Assembly (NCBI RefSeq): GCF_024396695.1
Contig: NZ_CP094359.1
Coordinates: 310,001-374,000, forward strand
Length of the DNA stretch: 64,000 nucleotides
Direction: 5' to 3'
DNA from: Acidithiobacillus sp. YTS05
GTDB taxonomy: Bacteria > Pseudomonadota > Gammaproteobacteria > Acidithiobacillales > Acidithiobacillaceae
Both the position numbers and the translations under genes were made by a program. This document shows positions 17,403-27,140 of the stretch, in pieces (position 1 is the first letter of the stretch; each line of letters starts with the position of its first letter). The notes under the pieces are model-generated. The model had not been told where the DNA came from. It searched no databases and saw nothing but the letters and a program-made list of their open reading frames with translations.

Positions 17403-17700
17403 TGGTAAAAACATTGCGTGGTCAGATTTGCCATTGCTACCCAGCTCTGCAATCGCCGGCTTTCGGGGAATCCACTGTTTGCCTGGGAGGCGCCCTTGGC
17501 AACAGGCTTACTGCCTCCTGCCCGTACGTAAATGGATGGTGGCTTGGGATGCCAATTGTTTCAATCCATGGCAGTGAATAACTGCGGAATGGGATGAATT
17601 GCGTCAATCCTGCTTTCGTGCTGCAAGCTTAAGCGAGATCCGCTTCGGATTGGCTGTAGCGGATATGGCAGGGTTAACGTTAAGGCTTGAGAACCCCCGC
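17403..17700. other. Convergent intergenic region between GT2 and fapE
   Basis: No gene is visible. The region separates two converging operons and has a GGAGGC/GCCTCC stem with a long loop near 17489-17520 and ATCCGC/GCGGAT near 17638-17664. Neither is followed by a clear T-run, so no confident terminator is called. Confidence 0.4.
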
Positions 17701-18450
17701 TTACTGCAGGGGCGTTGGCATGGCGCTCTGTAAAATAGACTGAAGCTGCTGCTGAGAGATGTTGCGTGTCGCCGCCGTGTCCATGCCGAGGGTCATGTGC
17801 ATCTCATTGCTCACGATGTTTCCGTTGCTTGCAATCTGGGCAAGTTGGTAGGCGCCCGCGGCGCCGATGCCCTGCTGAACGGTATTGGCGCCATTACTGA
17901 TGAGCATGGAGAGCTGTCCGGGTTGGACGGCCATGGTGACATCGCCCTGCTGCTGCGTAGTGGCGCCTGGCGCCCAGGAGTTGCCGACGTTAGGGGAGGC
18001 GGGCGTACCTTTGACGATATTTAGAGTCATGCCGTTTTGTACACCATTCCCTTGGCCAGCGATCTGGATGCCTTGAGAGACGCCCTTGATGTTGGAAAGG
18101 CCCGCACCATCAACCATCGAACCAGGATTGCCACTGTTTTGAGGAAGTCGGCCATTGCGGATAGAATAGGTAATCGTGGGGACGAACATATTGTTGTTGC
18201 TATTTAACGCGACATTCAAATTGCCTTGCAGCGTCCCCTGGTCTCCTGGCGCTGTCCAGTTGGTCTGCATCTGAACCCCAAAATAGACGATGCGACCTCC
18301 GATTACCCCTTTGCCAATCATCTTGGCGAGGACAGAGTCTGATACTACGGGTGCGGAAAGTTGAAATGGCGCGGCTTCTGTGAAGCCAGAAATTGTGGCG
18401 CAACCTACTAGTGTCGCAATCATCGTCAAGCGAAGCGTATGGGTCTTCAT
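17701..18450 (-). CDS. fapE: FapE-like exported minor amyloid component
   Basis: A 249-residue exported protein, last gene of the Fap-like operon. The signal peptide ends near GFTEAAP, followed at once by SDSVLAKMIGKG. That motif is shared with the two FapA-like proteins of this window. The mature chain is rich in Asn, Gln, Gly and Ser, has no membrane segment and no Cys after the signal region, and ends SILQSAMPTPLQ. Position directly after a FapD-type C39 protease, 12 bp apart, matches fapD-fapE order in Pseudomonas, where FapE is a minor extracellular component of the fibre. Start ATG 18450 is chosen because the GGAGA site lies seven bases before it; an ATG two codons upstream is too close. 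Assignment rests mostly on position. Confidence 0.55.
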   Translation of the reverse strand: MKTHTLRLTMIATLVGCATISGFTEAAPFQLSAPVVSDSVLAKMIGKGVIGGRIVYFGVQMQTNWTAPGDQGTLQGNLNVALNSNNNMFVPTITYSIRNGRLPQNSGNPGSMVDGAGLSNIKGVSQGIQIAGQGNGVQNGMTLNIVKGTPASPNVGNSWAPGATTQQQGDVTMAVQPGQLSMLISNGANTVQQGIGAAGAYQLAQIASNGNIVSNEMHMTLGMDTAATRNISQQQLQSILQSAMPTPLQ

Positions 18451-18462
18451 GGCCATTCTCCG

Positions 18463-19176
18463 TCAAAAATAGTTAACTGTATCGTACCCAAAATGTGCCG
18501 GATCGAGGGGTACCTTGGGCAATATGCCGTGTAATATTCGCAGAGCACTGGGTGCTTCTGGGGGGGACAACAATACAGAATGTGGATTGAAGCCATCGCC
18601 AAATACTGCAAAAACAATCTTGTTCCAGTCCTGCAAGAATACTTTTTTTGGCATGATGCGATTGCCTAATGCAGGATCCGCTAGGTACACATTGTCCGCG
18701 GTAGTCTTTTCCAGAACAACAAAATGTTTGTATCCGCCCAGATCCAGAAGGACGATGACCGGAATATGGATCTTTTCGAGTTGCTCTGGCGTAACTACAT
18801 AGCCTTGGGCATGCAGGCCGATCTTGTCCGCATAATTTTTCAGGTCGAGCATGGAAAAACCGACTTTTTGGACTTCCTTCGGATTGCTGACAGTAAACAA
18901 TCCTTTCATGACCGATTCTTCGGTCACATCTTGATCAAAGCCGTATTTGAGGATGGTGGCAAGCGAGGCCGCACCACAGGAAAAATCCGTGTGCTGCCGC
19001 ACCACATGGATGAAGTGCATGCCGACCATGCTGCGTATGGGTACCTGTATGACGCCCGCTCCGGGAATGACATTGCCGAAGGGTGCCGCGAATAGGGGGG
19101 AGTTCTGTAAGGCCAGAGCCGTTGCCAACAAGACAGGAAGGAACAGGCGCTTATAAACGGTAGACCGGTATACCAT
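18463..19176 (-). CDS. fapD: FapD-like C39-family cysteine peptidase
   Basis: A 237-residue exported peptidase of the C39 family with signal peptide MVYRSTVYKRLFLPVLLATA. The catalytic Cys is C67 in TDFSCGAASLAT, preceded by the usual Gln/His; the His is H151 in YKHFVVLE and the Asp D167 in YLADPALGN. FapD, encoded between fapC and fapE, has exactly this compact C39 domain without an ABC transporter, and is required for amyloid export or maturation. ATG 19176 has a GGAG site six bases upstream; the longer frame to 19236 overlaps the 3' leader of fapC and is unlikely. C39 enzymes normally cut after Gly-Gly type leaders, which bears on the GKG motifs in neighbouring products. Confidence 0.86.
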   Translation of the reverse strand: MVYRSTVYKRLFLPVLLATALALQNSPLFAAPFGNVIPGAGVIQVPIRSMVGMHFIHVVRQHTDFSCGAASLATILKYGFDQDVTEESVMKGLFTVSNPKEVQKVGFSMLDLKNYADKIGLHAQGYVVTPEQLEKIHIPVIVLLDLGGYKHFVVLEKTTADNVYLADPALGNRIMPKKVFLQDWNKIVFAVFGDGFNPHSVLLSPPEAPSALRILHGILPKVPLDPAHFGYDTVNYF

Positions 19177-19241
19177 GACAGACTCCGGACGATCAGGGGA
19201 GAAAACCGCCACCCCCGCAGGGGTGGCAGAGACCAAGGAAC

Positions 19242-20582
19242 TTACTTGGTTACGCTGGCAATGGCCAGGGTGTTGGACTGCTGATTGTTGTTGCCGGAGG
19301 CAATGTTGAGGCCGATGTTGCCAGTAGCGTTCTGCAGAGCGTTGCCGGATACGGTGGCGCTATAGTCGGAACACATGCTCATGCTGCCGTTAAATGCGGC
19401 ATTCTGTAGCACCGGGGCGCTGGCCGTTCCCAAAGCCTTGCTGGAAGCAATGGCGGCCATGGCCAGACCATTCTGCTGTTGATTCTGCGCACCGGACGCA
19501 ACATTGATTCCAATGTTGCCGGAGGCCCCCTGGCCGGCATTGCCTCCCACCGTGGTGGAATCGATCACGTTGGTGTCCACAGAGCCGTTCAGAACGGAGG
19601 TCTGATTCGTCGCAGCCTTGGCAGCGGCGTAATCTACACTTCTCTGCTTGTTGTACGTGTTGCTGGTGGCGCTGAGAGCCGTGGAGTTGCTCTGCTGGTT
19701 GTCTACGCCGGAAGCCAAGTTGACACTGATGTTGCCCGAGGCGTTCTGCAACGCATTGGCGGCGACTCCAGCAACATTTGTCGCACCATTCTGCCAAAAC
19801 ATTGGCGTTCCCTGCAGGGCACCGCGCATGCCTGCGACCTGATCGGTGTTGGTGGTGGCTGTCGCGCCAATGGGATAGCCCTCGTGGTCATTGTTGCTGG
19901 CAGTGGCCACACTCAGGCTGTTGCTCTGCTGGTTGCTGATGCCCGCTGCTTCGTTCACGCCAATGTTGCCCGAGGCGCCGCTCAGTACGTTGCCATAGAG
20001 ACCGGTGTTGTTGGAGGCGCTGATCGCACTGTTGTAATTGCCGGTGCTCAGGTTGAGCAGATAGCCGGACGCCTGAGTGGTGTTGGACTTGGCACGGGCA
20101 TAGTCAGAATTCTGCGCGCTGGAAGCGGACAGATTGTTGCCCTGCTGGTTGAAATATCCGCTGGCCATGTTGACGCCAATGTTGCCTACGGCGCCTTGCA
20201 AAGCGTTACCAGTGAAGCTCACTAAGTTGCCGCCGGTGGCCACCTGGAAGGCCCAGTCCATTACCGCCACCTGCTTGGCAATGGTAGTAGCGCTGGAGGC
20301 GAATCCGTCGCCTACGTCGATGTTGGTGTTGGACGCGAGAGCGCCAGCGTTGGACTGCTGGTTCTGCGAGCCCGAGGCGATATTAAAGCCGATGTTGCCC
20401 TGGGCACCCTGGCCGGCACTGTCCGTCAGAACCGCGCTGTTCGTGCTGTTCCAGTTGGCGCCCTGCAGATTCATGACGGACGATTGATCATTATTGACAG
20501 CGGCACCGGCGAAAGCCAGAGGGGCGGCCACCAGGGCAGCGATAGCGATGGCGATGGGGCTTACTTTACGGATCGTGTTCAT
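19242..20582 (-). CDS. fapC: FapC-like major functional-amyloid subunit, six imperfect repeats
   Basis: A 446-residue secreted protein with signal peptide MNTIRKVSPIAIAIAALVAAPLAFA. Six repeats carry the core GNIGxNxASGxxNQQxN, at residues about 62, 133, 205, 283, 355 and 421, usually preceded by xGNALQxASG and followed by small residues. Spacing is 66-78 residues. Linkers are rich in Asn, Ser, Thr and Ala. These are the hallmarks of Fap amyloid: Pseudomonas FapC has similar Asn/Gln-rich repeats that stack as beta-strands in the fibre. Only one Cys (near 404) is seen. ATG 20582 follows AGGAGA. It lies 59 bp after fapB and 65 bp before fapD. Identity as the major subunit is inferred from size and repeat number. 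Confidence 0.85.
   Translation of the reverse strand: MNTIRKVSPIAIAIAALVAAPLAFAGAAVNNDQSSVMNLQGANWNSTNSAVLTDSAGQGAQGNIGFNIASGSQNQQSNAGALASNTNIDVGDGFASSATTIAKQVAVMDWAFQVATGGNLVSFTGNALQGAVGNIGVNMASGYFNQQGNNLSASSAQNSDYARAKSNTTQASGYLLNLSTGNYNSAISASNNTGLYGNVLSGASGNIGVNEAAGISNQQSNSLSVATASNNDHEGYPIGATATTNTDQVAGMRGALQGTPMFWQNGATNVAGVAANALQNASGNISVNLASGVDNQQSNSTALSATSNTYNKQRSVDYAAAKAATNQTSVLNGSVDTNVIDSTTVGGNAGQGASGNIGINVASGAQNQQQNGLAMAAIASSKALGTASAPVLQNAAFNGSMSMCSDYSATVSGNALQNATGNIGLNIASGNNNQQSNTLAIASVTK
19260..20400 (-). repeat. Six in-frame amyloid repeats in fapC
   Basis: Six copies of a block encoding GNIGxNxASGxxNQQxN recur at about 216-base intervals (66-78 codons). The codons for the core are similar between copies, consistent with internal duplication. 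They make the locus a likely site of repeat-number change between strains. Confidence 0.8.
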
Positions 20583-20641
20583 GGTACTCTCCTATGGTGA
20601 AGAAAAACGAACGAGTTGACTACTTCACGGCTTGTTACAAA

Positions 20642-21265
20642 TCACTGCATCACTCCGGGAGCCACCCCGAGAGCGAAACTGTTTGCTGCGGCATTGCCCG
20701 AGCCAGAAGTCTGATTGACCTGGGCAATGCCGCCGGCGTTGTGGAAGGCAGTGGCTGCTACCACTACCTGACTACTGGGTCCTCCTTCGGTACTTTTGTT
20801 TTTAGAGTTACTGCTGATTCCAGACAAACTCTGGGCGAGGATTTGATTGGATACCGGTTGAGCCGCACCCATGACGACCTGGATTCGATTCGCTTCGGCG
20901 TTACTGGTGCCTGCCGCCTGGTTGATGGACATCAGGCCGTTCGCACCTTGAAAGGCTCTGCCCAGAATTTTCGTCTGCTGCTGCGTAAAACTGGATGGGT
21001 TAGCAGAGCCAGCCTGCTGCTCTACTCCAGCTGAGGTAGCCGCCCCTTGGCCACTGGGGCTCATGATGATGTTGGCGATATTGGCCTGTAAATTATTGCT
21101 GCCGGCCGCCATATTGCTTTGCATTACTCCATGCACGTTACCCAGGGCGTTGTCGGAAATGATACTTTGCGCGGTATTGGGTAGAGGCAATGCTACGGCA
21201 GTTCCGAGCGTCAGCAGGGCGCTGATCCCGAAAAATCCACTGCACAAGAGGTGATTGCGTGACAT
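20642..21265 (-). CDS. fapB: FapB-like amyloid nucleator
   Basis: A 207-residue secreted protein with an N-terminal signal segment (hydrophobic to about residue 25). Three diverged repeats are visible near residues 42-65 (GVMQSNMAAGSNNLQANIAN), 103-127 and 171-196, each with the Asn-x-Ala/Thr-x-Gly-x-x-Asn spacing of the FapC repeat, at about 65-residue intervals. FapB is the minor, nucleating subunit in Pseudomonas and precedes fapC, as here. ATG 21265 has a GAGGA site. It is 11 bp downstream of the fapA-like gene, so is cotranscribed. The weaker repeats and smaller size favour FapB over a second FapC. Confidence 0.78.
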   Translation of the reverse strand: MSRNHLLCSGFFGISALLTLGTAVALPLPNTAQSIISDNALGNVHGVMQSNMAAGSNNLQANIANIIMSPSGQGAATSAGVEQQAGSANPSSFTQQQTKILGRAFQGANGLMSINQAAGTSNAEANRIQVVMGAAQPVSNQILAQSLSGISSNSKNKSTEGGPSSQVVVAATAFHNAGGIAQVNQTSGSGNAAANSFALGVAPGVMQ

Positions 21266-21276
21266 GGTCTCGTTCC

Positions 21277-21582
21277 TCAGCGGATGCTCGTCATTGTGCT
21301 GCTCTGCAGATTGAGGTTGCCAATCTGAATGTTGCTTCCTTTACCGTCCTTGGCAGGGAGCTCATCCCAGAGAACGACACCGGCATTGCCCGAAGTCAGC
21401 TTGGGAAGATTCACAGGTTCACCCTTCCCGCAGACTTTGGCGAGCATCTCGGTCTGTATCGGTCGACCGAGTTCTGGCGCTTGATTGGCAAAGGCTGGGC
21501 CACTTAAGAGGGCGGCCGCCACACTCAGCAGGAGCATGGACTGCGTTTTACGAGCTTTCGCGCCAAGTGCTTTCCGGATCAT
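21277..21582 (-). CDS. fapA: FapA-position small secreted protein
   Basis: A 101-residue exported protein, first gene of the Fap-like operon. MIRKALGAKARK and the hydrophobic core ending in GPAFANQ form a signal peptide. The mature part has QTEMLAKVCGKG, NLPKL and GVVLWDELP, and ends SSTMTSIR. FapA in Pseudomonas, also first in its operon, is a small periplasmic protein that affects FapB/FapC balance in fibres; sequence similarity to it is not obvious to me, so the name is positional. A close paralogue with about half the residues identical lies at 3678-3989. ATG 21582 follows GAGGA at eight bases; the TTG two codons upstream is not needed. The sigma-54 promoter lies 35 bp upstream. Confidence 0.65.
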   Translation of the reverse strand: MIRKALGAKARKTQSMLLLSVAAALLSGPAFANQAPELGRPIQTEMLAKVCGKGEPVNLPKLTSGNAGVVLWDELPAKDGKGSNIQIGNLNLQSSTMTSIR

Positions 21583-21616
21583 GGTCAATTCCTCAAACCT
21601 GCGTTGCTGATCTCAA

Positions 21617-21632
21617 AGCAATTGGTGTGCCA
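21617..21632 (-). promoter_or_regulatory. Sigma-54 promoter of the Fap-like operon
   Basis: Read on the minus strand, TGGCACACCAATTGCT has GG and GC dinucleotides separated by ten bases, matching the -24/-12 consensus almost perfectly. Transcription would start near 21606, about 24 bases upstream of the fapA ATG. Confidence 0.85.
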
Positions 21633-21800
21633 GAATAAAAGTCTTTATAAAACAATTAGATGTGTTTTATGGAAGGAAATGACCTTTCTTCTGTTTGTAT
21701 GGCAGTCTTTACAGGGTGGGGGGATGTTACGCCCTGCCGTGGCGTCAAAAAAGTTGATAGCTGTTTGATTGTGTGGATGAAAGTGGATGGAAGGGGAGTT

Positions 21801-21818
21801 TGTTACGGGTTCGTAACA
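21801..21818. promoter_or_regulatory. Inverted repeat TGTTAC-N6-GTAACA, likely activator site
   Basis: A perfect palindrome with six-base arms (21801-21806 and 21813-21818) lies about 185 bp upstream of the fap sigma-54 promoter, the usual distance for an enhancer. It lies between fapA and the sigma-54 activator gene. Half-sites occur at 21725-21730 (TGTTAC) and a related CGTT-x5-AACG at 21861-21873. GTAACA also precedes the promoters at 3626 and 12960. Confidence 0.6.
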
Positions 21819-21889
21819 GTGCTTTAGAGCTTTTTCGTACTACATTGATTCTCAAGCGTACGTTCGCGTAACGGAGTATTTGCCGAGGG

Positions 21890-23290
21890 TCATCGATCCT
21901 TCTGCCCAGGCGGGGTGATGCCATGTTTCTCCATCAATCGATAGAGGGAGACGCGGGAAATTTGTAACAATTCTGCGGCACGGGTGATGCTGCCGAGGCT
22001 TTGGGCGATGGCTGCCTTGATGACATTGCGCTCGGCAACGTCTCGGGCTTCCGCAAGGCTGATTCGCGCACGCTGATTCTGTCGGCGCTCGAGGCCGAGA
22101 TCCTCCGCGTTGATGAGGATCTTGTCACACATCACCATGGCGCGGCGTACGCGGTTGATCAGCTCACGAATGTTCCCTGGCCAGCTGTAGCCATTCATGA
22201 TTTGCAGGGCATCTTCGCTGAAACCCTTGACCCGTTGACCGCGCTCGTCAGCGAAGCGATGAAATACGTAATTGGCCAGGAGGGGGATATCTCCCTCGCG
22301 GGCACGCAGTGGCGGCATGTGAATCTGCAAGACATTGAGACGATAATACAAGTCCTGTCGAAACGCGCCGCCTTTGATTGCTTCCTCCAGGTTGACGTGG
22401 GTGGCCGCAAGCACACGGACATCGACGCGGATTTCGTCCCTGCCGCCTACCCGGTGAATGGTCTGCTCCTGTAGAAAGCGAAGAAGATTGACCTGCAGAT
22501 CAAGGGGCAGATCGCCAATCTCATCAAGAAACAGGGTGCCGCCATTGGCGGCTTCAATGCGACCAATTTTCCTTTCTGTCGCGCCAGTAAATGCGCCTTT
22601 CTCATGCCCGAACAGTTCCGACTGGATTAGGTTGGCGGGGAGTGCTCCACAGTTTACCGCGATGAAAGGTCCGCTCTTACGAAAAGAACGTTCGTGAATG
22701 GCCTTTGCCGTCAGTTCCTTTCCGGTGCCGCTCTCCCCGGTGATGAGAACCGGCGCGTCAGTCGCTGCCACCTTGCGAATGTCTTGATAGATTTTCTGCA
22801 TCTGTTTGCTGGCGCCAACCATTTGGTCTTCCGGGGTGGTGGGGTCGGCGTCGGAAGTGAACAGGGCTTCGCGGGAGATCTCTGCCATGCCCGCGGCGTG
22901 TCCTAGCATGACGAGGAAACGTTGCGGGTCGATGGGAGTGGTGTGGTAATCATAGAAGGCGCTGCCAATGAGTTGCCGTATGGACAACTGGCTGAGTAGC
23001 TCTTTCTCTACCAGGGCCAGCCAGCGGATGTTTTCATTTTGCGCAATCAGTCGCAGTAGATGCTTTTGCCATTTTGCCGCATCGACATCCTGCAGCACCA
23101 AAATACCAACCGAGGGTTGCTGTTTGCGCAGCGCCGCTGACACTTCGTCGATATGGCGAAACGGCAGGACGGTCCATTCCTGGATGCTGAGCAGTTCTCG
23201 TGCCGGCGCAATAACGTCTTCAGGACCGAGGTACAGAGCGACTCGACGAAGAATGCTTGATTGCACTACATCTGTGTCTTCTGCTGCCAT
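21890..23290 (-). CDS. Sigma-54-dependent activator, VpsR/FleQ-like
   Basis: A 466-residue bacterial enhancer-binding protein. Residues about 15-135 form a response-regulator-like domain without an obvious full set of phospho-acceptor residues; 155-390 are the AAA+ domain with Walker A GESGTGKE (185-192), the sigma-54 contact loop GAFTGA (232-237) and Walker B LFLDEIGD; a Fis-type helix-turn-helix lies near 430-455 ([20 protein letters not shown]). The layout resembles VpsR, a c-di-GMP-responsive activator of biofilm genes. It ends about 300 bp from fapA, on the same strand. It is the obvious candidate to drive the three sigma-54 promoters seen here. c-di-GMP binding is inferred only by resemblance. 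Confidence 0.88.
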   Translation of the reverse strand: MAAEDTDVVQSSILRRVALYLGPEDVIAPARELLSIQEWTVLPFRHIDEVSAALRKQQPSVGILVLQDVDAAKWQKHLLRLIAQNENIRWLALVEKELLSQLSIRQLIGSAFYDYHTTPIDPQRFLVMLGHAAGMAEISREALFTSDADPTTPEDQMVGASKQMQKIYQDIRKVAATDAPVLITGESGTGKELTAKAIHERSFRKSGPFIAVNCGALPANLIQSELFGHEKGAFTGATERKIGRIEAANGGTLFLDEIGDLPLDLQVNLLRFLQEQTIHRVGGRDEIRVDVRVLAATHVNLEEAIKGGAFRQDLYYRLNVLQIHMPPLRAREGDIPLLANYVFHRFADERGQRVKGFSEDALQIMNGYSWPGNIRELINRVRRAMVMCDKILINAEDLGLERRQNQRARISLAEARDVAERNVIKAAIAQSLGSITRAAELLQISRVSLYRLMEKHGITPPGQKDR

Positions 23291-23373
23291 GCCATTCCCC
23301 GTTCGAGTGTTTTTCCAAGATTAGCCCGAGCTTGCACCGGATACAACTTTCTGTAGAGAGCCTTCCACAGACC

Positions 23374-25512
<2,139 letters not shown>

Positions 25513-25529
25513 GAGTTTCCCACAATTTC

Positions 25530-25712
25530 TGTGGATAAGTCTGTGCAGGAAATGGGTCCAACTGCGTAAAGCGTTTGAGCCAGCTACCTTTTTTGCCGAT
25601 GCCTAAAAAATAGGCATTCATAACTTATTGTTTACTAAACTATTTTTCATATTTCGTGCTAACTGCTTGATTTTCTCCTGCCAGCGTCAGTACATGGCTA
25701 GACTGTGTATAA
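25530..25712 (-). promoter_or_regulatory. Region with two DnaA-box matches upstream of priA
   Basis: The minus strand has TTATCCACA at 25530-25538 and TTATACACA at 25704-25712, both perfect to the TTATNCACA consensus and in the same orientation, flanking an AT-rich stretch near 25618-25665. No dnaA gene is near, so this is unlikely to be oriC; DnaA control of priA or a DnaA-titration site are options. Confidence 0.4.
25599..25617. terminator. Perfect hairpin between priA and ubiA
   Basis: ATGCCTA pairs perfectly with TAGGCAT around an AAAAA loop. It lies between the ubiA stop and the priA start, both on the minus strand. On the minus strand A-rich rather than T-rich sequence follows, so it may not terminate; it could be a processing or regulatory stem. 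Confidence 0.35.
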
Positions 25713-25731
25713 GTGATCCTTGATTCTTCCT

Positions 25732-26598
25732 TCAGTAATGGCCGAGAGAGGCCACCAGTCCCCAGAAAATCCATAATCCTACCCAGTTGTTGTGGAGAAA
25801 AGCACGAAAGGCTTTGTCGCGATCGCCGTCGAGAAGGCTCTGCTGGTAGAGAAACAGCACTGCTGCGCCGGTCAAGCTGAACCAGTACGGCCAGTGGAGC
25901 TGCAGCTCCAGACCGATGACCAACAGAATGGCAAGCATGGCCAGCTCGAAAGCCGCAATGGCAAGCCAGTCGAAGCGCCCAAACAAAACGGCGGTTGAAC
26001 GAATCCCGGCGCGCAGGTCATCGGGCCGGTCGGCCATGGCATAGGCGGTATCGTACGCGATTACCCAACAGGCGTTGGCGAGCATGAGCCACCACGCCAT
26101 GGCTGGTATATGGTTTTGCACTGCCGCAAAGGCCATGGGGATACCAAAGGAAAAAGCCAGGCCCAAAAAGGCTTGGGGTAGATGGGTGAAGCGTTTGAAC
26201 AAGGGGTAGGCGGCGCTGATGGCAACGGCAACGATGGCCAGATAGAACACCAGGAGATTCAGCAACGGCAAAAGCGCAGCCGCCAAGAGGCACAACACAA
26301 CAAATAGCAGCAACGCTTCCCGGGCGCGAATCTTGCCACTGGCCAGGGGGCGGCTACAGGTACGGGCGACCTGGCGATCGAAGTCGCGGTCGAAATAATC
26401 GTTGATGACGCAGCCTGCTGAGCGCATCAGCCAGGTTCCCAGGGTAAAGATGAGAAACAATTCCAGGGGGGGCGTGCCGCCGGTCGCCAGCCAGAGCCCC
26501 CAATAGGTCGGCCAGAGCAAGAGCAGGGTGCCGATGGGGCGATCGATGCGCATCAACGCCCCGTATGCCGCTAAACGGCTCCGCCAACGGCCGTTCAT
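25732..26598 (-). CDS. ubiA: 4-Hydroxybenzoate octaprenyltransferase
   Basis: A 288-residue polytopic inner-membrane prenyltransferase that attaches the polyprenyl tail to 4-hydroxybenzoate in ubiquinone synthesis. The two Asp-rich Mg-diphosphate motifs are NDYFDRDFDRQVART (near residue 70) and DTAYAMADRPDD (near 190), with RPLASG between. About eight to nine membrane segments fill the rest. ATG 26598 forms an ATGA overlap with the ubiC stop, so the frame's extra 32 codons upstream are excluded. Its substrate is made by the product of the overlapping ubiC. Confidence 0.95.
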   Translation of the reverse strand: MNGRWRSRLAAYGALMRIDRPIGTLLLLWPTYWGLWLATGGTPPLELFLIFTLGTWLMRSAGCVINDYFDRDFDRQVARTCSRPLASGKIRAREALLLFVVLCLLAAALLPLLNLLVFYLAIVAVAISAAYPLFKRFTHLPQAFLGLAFSFGIPMAFAAVQNHIPAMAWWLMLANACWVIAYDTAYAMADRPDDLRAGIRSTAVLFGRFDWLAIAAFELAMLAILLVIGLELQLHWPYWFSLTGAAVLFLYQQSLLDGDRDKAFRAFLHNNWVGLWIFWGLVASLGHY

Positions 26599-27107
26599 CG
26601 GCCCCGTCCACGCCAGCGCGGCAGGTCCGGTAGCAGGTGCTCTTCCACCCAAACCCGTCGCGCCCCACGCTGCAATATCGAGCTGCGTCGCCAACGCCGG
26701 CGTGGACCATAGACCGGATAGGCATCAATCTGGATGGGGCTGCGCCGTAAGCGCCGATGGCGGAACAAGGTATTGCCAATGGGACGGCTACCATGGCGGG
26801 TAAGGGGTTGCAGCCCCTGGCTAATAGCGCGCAAGGGAAAACTGGAGCGGGCCCAGATGGCAGGCTTTTGCGGGTCGGGGCCATGCAGCTCCACCTCTCG
26901 CCAGTAGACCCAAGCCGTTCGATTCAGGCCCAGGGCGCGACGTTCCTCGGGATGGGGGCGGGCACGACCACACTCGAGCACGCGCGCGCGCGGCCAATCT
27001 GCTGCCCCATAGGCACGACGCAAGGCCGCGGTGAGAGAGGCGGGAAGGCATAACCAAGGCCAGAGTGCCCAGGCGGCATGACGACGGTGGCGACGCGAAG
27101 GGATCAT
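26595..27107 (-). CDS. ubiC: Chorismate pyruvate-lyase
   Basis: A 170-residue cytoplasmic protein expected to cleave chorismate to 4-hydroxybenzoate and pyruvate, the first committed ubiquinone step. Family-type features are WVYWREVELHGPDPQKPAIWARS and a following PLTRHGSRPIGNTLFRH block with the conserved Arg/Gly-x-x-Ile/Leu-Gly and catalytic Glu in VWVEEHLLPDLP near the end. Sequence is Arg-rich. It overlaps ubiA by four bases, and the pair reads as one unit. The family is diverse, so identity rests on both motif and partner gene. Confidence 0.85.
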   Translation of the reverse strand: MIPSRRHRRHAAWALWPWLCLPASLTAALRRAYGAADWPRARVLECGRARPHPEERRALGLNRTAWVYWREVELHGPDPQKPAIWARSSFPLRAISQGLQPLTRHGSRPIGNTLFRHRRLRRSPIQIDAYPVYGPRRRWRRSSILQRGARRVWVEEHLLPDLPRWRGRGR

Positions 27108-27140
27108 GGGCCGCCATGATCCGGCCTTTGCCGAAGGTGG

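Noticed and set aside
19242..20582. CRISPR or DNA satellite array
   Set aside because: The repeats are in frame, imperfect and spaced about 216 bases; they encode protein repeats.
25530..25712. Chromosomal origin of replication
   Set aside because: Only two DnaA boxes are seen and no dnaA, dnaN, gidA or parAB genes are present in the window.
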